From: Synergistaceae bacterium
GTDB lineage: Bacteria > Synergistota > Synergistia > Synergistales > Aminobacteriaceae
Assembly: GCA_018436725.1 (NCBI GenBank)
Contig: JAHDKT010000018.1
Span: forward strand, 62,001 to 126,000
Length of the DNA: 64,000 nucleotides
Reading direction: 5' to 3'
The notes beneath the pieces are model-generated. The model did not search any database and was not told the DNA's origin. It saw only the letters and a program-made list of their open reading frames with translations. The translations under genes were made by a program, and so were the position numbers. Positions 58,629 through 64,000 of this stretch are shown piece by piece; position 1 is the stretch's first letter, and every line of letters begins with the position of its first letter.

Positions 58629-59789
58629 ATGCGGAACTTTACATTTTACGCCCCGACGAAGATCGTCTTCGGAAAGGAGACGATCCCCCAGATAGGAGAG
58701 ATTCTTGCGGCGGACGGAGTGTCCAGGGTGGTCATGGTGCTGGGAGGTGGCTCGGTCTTCAAGAACGGAGTGCATGCGGCCGTGACCGCATCGCTCGACA
58801 AGCACGGCGTTGCGTTCTCCGAGATGGACGGCGTGCGTTCGAATCCGCGCCTGACGAAGGTCAGGGAGATCATCGACCGGCTTCGTTCAGAGAAGGCGGC
58901 CGCGGTGCTCGCCGTGGGCGGAGGAAGCGTCTTCGACACCGCCAAGGCGGCCGCGCTCGGCGCGCTCCACGACGGAGACGTCTGGGACTTCTTTTGCGGA
59001 AAGGCGCAGCCGGCGAAAGCGCTTCCGGTTTACGGCGTGCTCACCGCCTCCGGAACGTCGTCGGAGATGAACCACACCGCGGTCGTCACCCGGGAGGAGG
59101 ACGAGAGCAAGTGGGCCGTCTACTCCCCCTTGCTCTTCCCGAAGGTCTCGATCATCGACCCTTCGGTACAGGCCACGATCCCGGAGAACCAGACCGTAAG
59201 CGGCGGCATCGACGCGATCACCCACGTGCTGGAGGCCTATTTCGTGGACGCTCCGGGGCTCGACTTCGTGCAGGACTACTGCGAGACGCTCGTGCGGGCG
59301 ATGATGCGCCGCATCCCCGAACTCGTGAAAAATCCGGCCGACTACGAAGCGCGGGCGGAGCTGGCGTGGTGCTGCACTCTGGCGCACAACGGCATGAGCA
59401 ACATCGGACGGCCTGCGCGCGGCGACTTCGCCTCGCACAGGATAGAGCACTCGGTCAGCGCGATCTTCGACGTGCCGCACGGAACGGGGCTCGCGATCAT
59501 CATGCCCGCATGGATGGCGTACGTGTGCAAAAATGCGGAGCCGCTCTTCGAGCGCTTCGCGGCGAACGTCTTCGGCATCCGGGACGGTGAAAACAGAGCG
59601 CTCCGCGGTATCGCGGCGCTGAAGGACTACTTCCGTTCGCTCGGCTCCCCGGTGGCGCTCCGGGAAGTCGGCGTCGCCCAAGCCGATCTTCCCCGCATCG
59701 CGGACAACGCGGCGAAGCTGGCCCCGCTGGGCGCGGTGCGGAAGATCGAACGCGACGACATCCTGAAAATACTCGAACTGGCCTGGTAA
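58629..59789 (+). CDS. Iron-containing alcohol dehydrogenase (butanol dehydrogenase-like)
   Basis: A 386-residue group III alcohol dehydrogenase. The N-terminus MRNFTFYAPTKIVFGK, VMVLGGGSVFKNG and AVGGGSVFDTAK form the NAD(P)-binding half; metal ligands are Asp and His in SGGIDAITHVLEAY and two His in SHRIEHSVSAIFDVPHGTG. The sequence is closest in pattern to BdhA/YugJ-type NADPH-dependent butanol dehydrogenases, which reduce aldehydes during fermentation. GGAGG lies 8 bases before the ATG at 58629. It is monocistronic with its own promoter. Confidence 0.92.
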   Translation: MRNFTFYAPTKIVFGKETIPQIGEILAADGVSRVVMVLGGGSVFKNGVHAAVTASLDKHGVAFSEMDGVRSNPRLTKVREIIDRLRSEKAAAVLAVGGGSVFDTAKAAALGALHDGDVWDFFCGKAQPAKALPVYGVLTASGTSSEMNHTAVVTREEDESKWAVYSPLLFPKVSIIDPSVQATIPENQTVSGGIDAITHVLEAYFVDAPGLDFVQDYCETLVRAMMRRIPELVKNPADYEARAELAWCCTLAHNGMSNIGRPARGDFASHRIEHSVSAIFDVPHGTGLAIIMPAWMAYVCKNAEPLFERFAANVFGIRDGENRALRGIAALKDYFRSLGSPVALREVGVAQADLPRIADNAAKLAPLGAVRKIERDDILKILELAW

Positions 59790-59839
59790 ACGGACTGCGG
59801 ATTCCGCACTTCCGAGCCGATGCCGTTTTTAGAGCCCCT

Positions 59840-60343
59840 CTACCAGCGGTCGCGGTGCACTCTCCCCGCGTCGTAGCGCGAGGGGCTCTCCTTTGTCTCC
59901 GCCGGGCGACCGACGGCGATCAGCGAAAAGATTTCGATTCCCTCGGGAATGCCGAAGAGCGCGGCGAGCCCCTTCGAGCGAGGGGTGTTCGGCTGGACGC
60001 CCAGCCAGACCGCGCCCAGCCCCTGCGTCTCCGCCGAGAGCAGGATGTTCTGCGTCGCGGCGGCACAGTCCTGCGGCCAGTAGCCGGGGTAGCGTTCCTG
60101 CTTCAGATCGGCGCACACCGCGATGACGAGCGGCGCCCGGGGCGTCATCGACGCGTAGGGGTGATGCTTCGGGATCTGCTCCTTAACCGCTTTGTCGGTG
60201 ATCGCGATGAAATGCCAGGGGCGCTCGTCCCCGGCCGAGGGAGCGCTCATTCCCGCCTCCAAAAGAAGGCGGATCGTCTCCTCGCTCACCGGCTCCTCCG
60301 TGTACTTGCGTATGCTCCGCCGTTTCAGAATGATATCCTGCAT
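59840..60343 (-). CDS. Nitroreductase-family flavoprotein
   Basis: A 167-residue FMN-dependent oxidoreductase of the nitroreductase family: LKRRSIRKYTEEPVS (FMN contacts) at the N-terminus, APSAGDERPWHFI, and the GLGAVWLGV segment near residue 115. The start ATG 60343 has GGAGG 9 bases upstream; a longer frame to 60469 has no ribosome site. Substrates of the family are nitro compounds, quinones or flavins; specific role unknown. It is divergent from the sbcDC operon. Confidence 0.88.
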   Translation of the reverse strand: MQDIILKRRSIRKYTEEPVSEETIRLLLEAGMSAPSAGDERPWHFIAITDKAVKEQIPKHHPYASMTPRAPLVIAVCADLKQERYPGYWPQDCAAATQNILLSAETQGLGAVWLGVQPNTPRSKGLAALFGIPEGIEIFSLIAVGRPAETKESPSRYDAGRVHRDRW

Positions 60344-60427
60344 CGGAACGACCTCCTGTCGGTTCGAGTTTCGCACGCGGGGAGATTCGCTCTCGCCCGT
60401 CGTGGTTGCTCCTCCTGGAAAAGGATA

Positions 60428-60457
60428 TTGCTTTTGTGAAATAAAAACAAGTATCAT
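60428..60457 (+). promoter_or_regulatory. Candidate promoter of the sbcDC operon
   Basis: TTGCTT (60428-60433), 18 bases, TATCAT (60452-60457) in an AT-rich patch between the divergent nitroreductase gene and the leader reading frame. Confidence 0.4.
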
Positions 60458-60567
60458 TGTGTTGTTCACCGAGAAGTACGGAGAGCAGGGGGGACTGGAA
60501 CGAGCCTCCCATTCCCGTCGATCAACGAGATGCAGCTCTTGGAAACTAACCCCAAGGAGATGAATCT

Positions 60568-60660
60568 ATGACCGCATTCGATTCCGGATTCACTGCCGCC
60601 GACAGCGGGATCAACGTAGAACGTGCTCGAATTGAACGGGTACGTATGGTGACTCGATGA
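60568..60660 (+). CDS. Small 30-residue peptide coupled to sbcD
   Basis: ATG 60568 with AAGGAG 9 bases upstream encodes MTAFDSGFTAADSGINVERA... (30 residues) and stops at 60658-60660. The stop overlaps the sbcD start as ATGA, the classic coupling arrangement, and sbcD itself has no good ribosome site because its upstream bases are inside this frame. This suggests a real translated leader or the remnant of a longer gene. No domain can be recognised. Confidence 0.45.
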   Translation: MTAFDSGFTAADSGINVERARIERVRMVTR

Positions 60661-61883
60661 AGATCCTCCATACCTCAGACTGGCACATCGGCCGCACCCT
60701 TTACGGCAGAAAACGGTACGAGGAGTTCGAGGCTTTTCTGGACTGGCTGGCCGAGACGATGCGGCACAATGAGATCGACGCCCTGCTGGTGGCGGGAGAC
60801 GTCTTCGACACCAGCGCTCCGAGCAACCGCGCGCAGGAACTCTATTACCGATTTCTGTGCCGGGTGGCCGCCTCGTCCTGCCGGCATGTCGTCGTCGTCG
60901 CGGGGAATCATGATTCTCCTTCCTTTCTGGACGCGCCCAAGGAACTGCTCAAGGCCCTCGATGTCCACGTGGTCGGAAGCGCTTCGGACCCTCGGGACGA
61001 GGTGCTGGTGCTCCGCGATGCGCAAGGCGCTCCGGAACTGATCGTCTGCGCCGTGCCGTACCTCAGGGACAGGGATATCCGCCTCTCGGAGGCCGGGGAG
61101 AGCGTCGAGGACAAGGAACGGAAGCTGATCGAGGGGATCCGCTCTCATTACGCAACCGTCGCCGAACTGGCCGAACTGAAGCGGCGGACGCTCGGCGCAG
61201 GTATTCCGGTCGTCGCCATGGGGCACCTTTTTACGGCGGGCGGACAGACCGCCGACGGCGACGGAGTGCGCGAACTCTACGTCGGTTCTCTGGCCCGCGT
61301 GAACGCCGAAATTTTCCCCGAGAGCTTCGACTACGTGGCCCTTGGACACCTTCACGTTCCGCAAAGAGTGAACGGCTCCGAAACCGTCCGGTACAGCGGT
61401 TCGCCGCTTCCAATGGGCTTCGGAGAGGCACGGCAGCGGAAGAGCCTTTGTCTGATCGAATTCCTTGGCGCCGCGCCCTCCGTGCAGCTGCTCGACGTGC
61501 CCGTTTTTCAACGACTCGAGCGCGTCGAGGGAGACTGGAACAGCATCTTAAGCCGTATTCTTGAACTCTCACTGACCGGCTCCCGATGCTGGCTCGAAGT
61601 GGCGTACGAAGGCGGCGACGTCGTCGGCGATTTGCGTGAACGTGTGGAAGCCGCTCTTTCCGGTACGCAAATGGAGATTCTCCGGATCAAGAACAACCGC
61701 ATCATCGACCGCGTGCTTGGCCGAATCCATGAAGAGGAAACGCTCGATGACCTGAACGTGGACGACGTGTTCGAGCGATGCCTCGCCGTTCACGAAGTAC
61801 CCGAAGAGCAGCGGCCGGAACTGCTCCGGACCTATCGGGAAACGCTATCGTCTCTTTACGACGACGATGTGCGGGCGGAGTAG
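60657..61883 (+). CDS. sbcD: Exonuclease SbcCD subunit D
   Basis: A 408-residue Mre11-type nuclease subunit. Metal-binding motifs are TSDWHIG, AGDVFD, AGNHD, and GHLH with AMGHLF between, followed by the YSGSPLPMGFGE segment. With SbcC it cuts DNA hairpins and double-strand ends with ATP. The start overlaps the small upstream peptide frame. The sbcC gene begins 11 bases downstream. Confidence 0.95.
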   Translation: MKILHTSDWHIGRTLYGRKRYEEFEAFLDWLAETMRHNEIDALLVAGDVFDTSAPSNRAQELYYRFLCRVAASSCRHVVVVAGNHDSPSFLDAPKELLKALDVHVVGSASDPRDEVLVLRDAQGAPELIVCAVPYLRDRDIRLSEAGESVEDKERKLIEGIRSHYATVAELAELKRRTLGAGIPVVAMGHLFTAGGQTADGDGVRELYVGSLARVNAEIFPESFDYVALGHLHVPQRVNGSETVRYSGSPLPMGFGEARQRKSLCLIEFLGAAPSVQLLDVPVFQRLERVEGDWNSILSRILELSLTGSRCWLEVAYEGGDVVGDLRERVEAALSGTQMEILRIKNNRIIDRVLGRIHEEETLDDLNVDDVFERCLAVHEVPEEQRPELLRTYRETLSSLYDDDVRAE

Positions 61884-61894
61884 AGGGGTTTTCG

Positions 61895-64000
61895 ATGAGA
61901 ATACTGCAAATACGCTTCAAGAATCTGAACTCGCTCGTCGGCGAATGGCATATCGACCTGACGCACCCGGCCTTCGCGTCGGACGGCATCTTCGCCATCA
62001 CAGGTCCCACCGGCGCCGGAAAGAGTACGATCCTCGACGCCGTCTGTCTCGCCCTTTACGGGCGGACGCCCCGCCTGAACAAGGTCACGAAGAGCGGAAA
62101 CGAAATCATGTCCCGCCGGACCGGCGAATGTTTCGCCGAGGCGACCTTCGAAACGCAGACGGGGCGCTACCGTTGTCACTGGAGCCAACATCGTGCGCAT
62201 AAGAAGCCGGACGGCGAACTCCAGGCCCCGAAACATGAAATTGCCGATGCCGACTCCGGCGAGCTTTTCAAATCCAAGATCAAAGGCGTAGCCGAGCAGA
62301 TCGAGTCGGCTACCGGGATGGATTTCGACCGTTTCACCCGCTCGATGTTGCTGGTACAGGGCGGGTTCGCCGCATTTCTCCAGGCCGCGCCGGACGACCG
62401 GGCCCCGATCCTGGAGCAGATCACGGGCACCGAGATCTACAGCCGAATATCCGTCCGCGTCCATGAGCGCCGGCGTGAAGAGCGGGAAAAACTGGACCTG
62501 CTCCAGGCTGAAACGGCAGGCATCGCGATTCTCGAACCGGAGCAAGAAAAAGAGATCGGACAGTCGCTCGAAACGCGGCAAAAGGAAGAAGCCGACCTTG
62601 GGGTCGCGCTTGCCGATACCGGGAAGGCCATTACCTGGCTCGCCGCCATCGATGGTCTGAAGAGGGAAATCGCCGCTCTGGACGATGAGGCACGGGCGCT
62701 GCAAAACGATATCGAGGCGTTCATCCCGGATCGCGAACAACTCGACCGCGCTATACGCGCGGCCTCGCTGGAAGGTGCGTACGCAACGCTTGCAGCCGCT
62801 CGAAAACAAGAGGCGGATGAGAGAGCGGCGCTGATAACGGAAGAGGAAGGCCTTCCCGGATTGGAATCCTCCGCCAGGGAACAGGCCGGGATGATGCGAT
62901 CTGCCGAACTGCACACCGCCCGAGTTAAAGAGGATCTGAAAGCAGCCGCGCCCGTATTGCAGAAGGTTCGCTCGCTTGATCAGCAGCTTTCCGATCTGGA
63001 AAAAACAGTTTCGGAAGGTGATGCGGGTTGCAAGAAGGATGCGACAAGGATTGACGCAGACAAAACAGCCCGGCTCGGAGAGCGGGAAAAACACGCCGCG
63101 GCTCTTGAAGCGCTGCGCCTTGTCGAATCCTACCTCAAGGAGCATGCGCGGGACGAGTGGCTGGTAGGCGGTCTGGCAGGCATTGAAGAACAGGTGAACG
63201 GTCTGCTCTTACGGCGGAAAGAAATCCTTCAAAAGGAGAAAGAAACAAAGAAAGCTGCGGATGCGTTGACACAGGCGGCGAAGTCGCTCGAAGAGCGTCG
63301 CGAACGCCTCGAAATCCGGAAACAGGAGCTGGAGGGCGCATCACAACAGCTTCAGCGGAGCAAGGATACGTTGAGCACGTTGCTGGGGGACCGGTTGTTG
63401 CGGGAATACCGCGCCGAGAAGGATACGCTGCTGCGTGAAATGGCCTTCCTGACGAAAATAGCGGAGCTTGAAGAGCACCGGACGAAACTGGAGGACGGCA
63501 AGCCCTGTCCTCTCTGCGGCGCAACTCGGCACCCCTTCGCGGAAGGAAATGTTCCCGCCCCCGATGATACCGAACGGAAGATCGACGCGCTGACCGATCT
63601 GATCGGCAAGGCCGAAGAGCATGAAAGCGCGATCAAGACACTCGAAGAAAGTGAAACAGCGGCCCGAACCACTCTTGCCGACGCAGAAAAAAATGAGTTC
63701 GCGGCGCTTCATGACAAGAAGACCGCCGAAACAGCCCTCGCCGAGGCACAAACCGGCGTGGAAAAACTCCGGGCAGAATTTTCCGAATGCAGACAAGCAT
63801 TCGCCGCCAAACTCCTGCCGCTGGGTATCGAGGAGATCTCCGAGACGGAAATCTCCTCGTTGCCCCAAAACCTTGGAGCGCGGTTGAAGGCATGGCAGGC
63901 GGAGGTAAAGAAAAAGGCGGATATCGAGAAACGGATCAACGCTCTCGACGGCGAGATTCAACGGCTCGATGCGGTGATCGAAACCCAAAGCGTCGCCCTG
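61895..64000 (+). CDS. sbcC: Exonuclease SbcCD subunit C, N-terminal and hook part (runs off the window)
   Basis: An open frame of 702 codons to the right edge, without stop. MRILQIRFKNLNSLVGEW and Walker A GPTGAGKST (near residue 35) start the Rad50-type ATPase half; LLVQGGFAAFLQA is the Q-loop region. A long charged coiled coil follows, with the zinc hook CPLCGATRHPF near residue 535 and a returning coiled coil after it. The C-terminal ATPase half (signature and Walker B) must lie beyond the window. The antisense strand is also open for long stretches, but the protein pattern is unambiguous. Confidence 0.93.
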   Translation, partial: MRILQIRFKNLNSLVGEWHIDLTHPAFASDGIFAITGPTGAGKSTILDAVCLALYGRTPRLNKVTKSGNEIMSRRTGECFAEATFETQTGRYRCHWSQHRAHKKPDGELQAPKHEIADADSGELFKSKIKGVAEQIESATGMDFDRFTRSMLLVQGGFAAFLQAAPDDRAPILEQITGTEIYSRISVRVHERRREEREKLDLLQAETAGIAILEPEQEKEIGQSLETRQKEEADLGVALADTGKAITWLAAIDGLKREIAALDDEARALQNDIEAFIPDREQLDRAIRAASLEGAYATLAAARKQEADERAALITEEEGLPGLESSAREQAGMMRSAELHTARVKEDLKAAAPVLQKVRSLDQQLSDLEKTVSEGDAGCKKDATRIDADKTARLGEREKHAAALEALRLVESYLKEHARDEWLVGGLAGIEEQVNGLLLRRKEILQKEKETKKAADALTQAAKSLEERRERLEIRKQELEGASQQLQRSKDTLSTLLGDRLLREYRAEKDTLLREMAFLTKIAELEEHRTKLEDGKPCPLCGATRHPFAEGNVPAPDDTERKIDALTDLIGKAEEHESAIKTLEESETAARTTLADAEKNEFAALHDKKTAETALAEAQTGVEKLRAEFSECRQAFAAKLLPLGIEEISETEISSLPQNLGARLKAWQAEVKKKADIEKRINALDGEIQRLDAVIETQSVAL

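Noticed and set aside
1..64000. tRNA, rRNA, prophage or defence islands
   Set aside because: I saw no cloverleaf-like sequences with CCA ends, no rRNA-like conserved blocks, and no integrase, phage or restriction genes in the window; a covariance-model scan was not possible.

Overview
This window is a compact, high-GC stretch (about 60% G+C by eye) of a chromosome from an anaerobic, amino-acid- and organic-acid-using bacterium, most likely of the phylum Synergistota. The best single marker is a secreted protein (19977-21572) that ends in a run of glycines, one cysteine, a hydrophobic stretch and a short basic tail: the architecture of the Synergistota-specific Synerg-CTERM sorting signal. An Rnf complex, a glycyl radical enzyme with its activase, a RACo-like ASKHA protein, branched-chain-type ABC uptake and an amino acid decarboxylase all fit a strict anaerobe. 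I cannot name the genus. I see no rRNA, tRNA, CRISPR array, prophage or complete insertion sequence.

Layout. 0.1-4.7 kb: iron/metal module (DUF4198 periplasmic protein, a 50-residue FeoB-associated-type Cys-rich peptide, two half-size ABC transporters of IrtAB/YbtPQ type). 4.9-7.3 kb: solitary TRAP binding protein and a secreted ankyrin-repeat protein, separated by a perfect 52-bp palindrome. 7.4-10.3 kb (minus): siderophore/haem/corrinoid-type ABC importer. 10.5-14.3 kb: XRE-cupin regulator, glycyl radical enzyme and radical SAM activase. 14.4-18.3 kb: DUF1036 protein, then a purine permease-adenine deaminase operon. 18.4-21.6 kb: RACo-like protein (minus) and the Synerg-CTERM protein. 21.8-34.2 kb: a long catabolic regulon (SorC regulator, LivJHMGF ABC transporter, TIM-barrel isomerase, Zn dehydrogenase, Cys/Met-type PLP enzyme, FGGY kinase, 2-hydroxyacid dehydrogenase, class II aldolase). 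This looks like the isomerise-phosphorylate-cleave logic of deoxy- or modified-sugar breakdown, with an unexplained sulfur-type PLP enzyme inside.

34.2-47.0 kb: a sensor diguanylate cyclase with a beta-propeller ectodomain, a YbaK/ProX deacylase, a large tyrosine-decarboxylase-like enzyme, a two-gene unit of an Hsp70-like ATPase and a membrane partner, a ComEC-like secreted metallo-beta-lactamase protein with its DUF3006 partner, a four-repeat secreted protein and a C_GCAxxG_C_C protein. 47.2-54.2 kb: energy conservation. The order is rnfC, an in-frame rnfD-rnfG fusion, rnfE, rnfA, then an exported FMN-binding protein and a MOP-superfamily flippase fused to ApbE flavin transferase. No rnfB is present in the window. 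54.4-58.2 kb: a partner-switching operon (RsbV-like, RsbW-like, an NMT1-type binding protein and a dCache-HAMP-PP2C phosphatase). 58.3-64 kb: a small membrane protein, an iron-type alcohol dehydrogenase, a nitroreductase, and sbcD-sbcC, with sbcC running off the end.

The most unusual items are the flippase-ApbE fusion (a possible FAD exporter joined to the enzyme that uses FAD outside the cell), the RnfD-RnfG fusion, the binding protein inserted in an Rsb-type operon, the Hsp70/membrane pair, the glycyl radical enzyme lacking the usual active-site glutamate, and an in-frame palindromic insertion in the class II aldolase.
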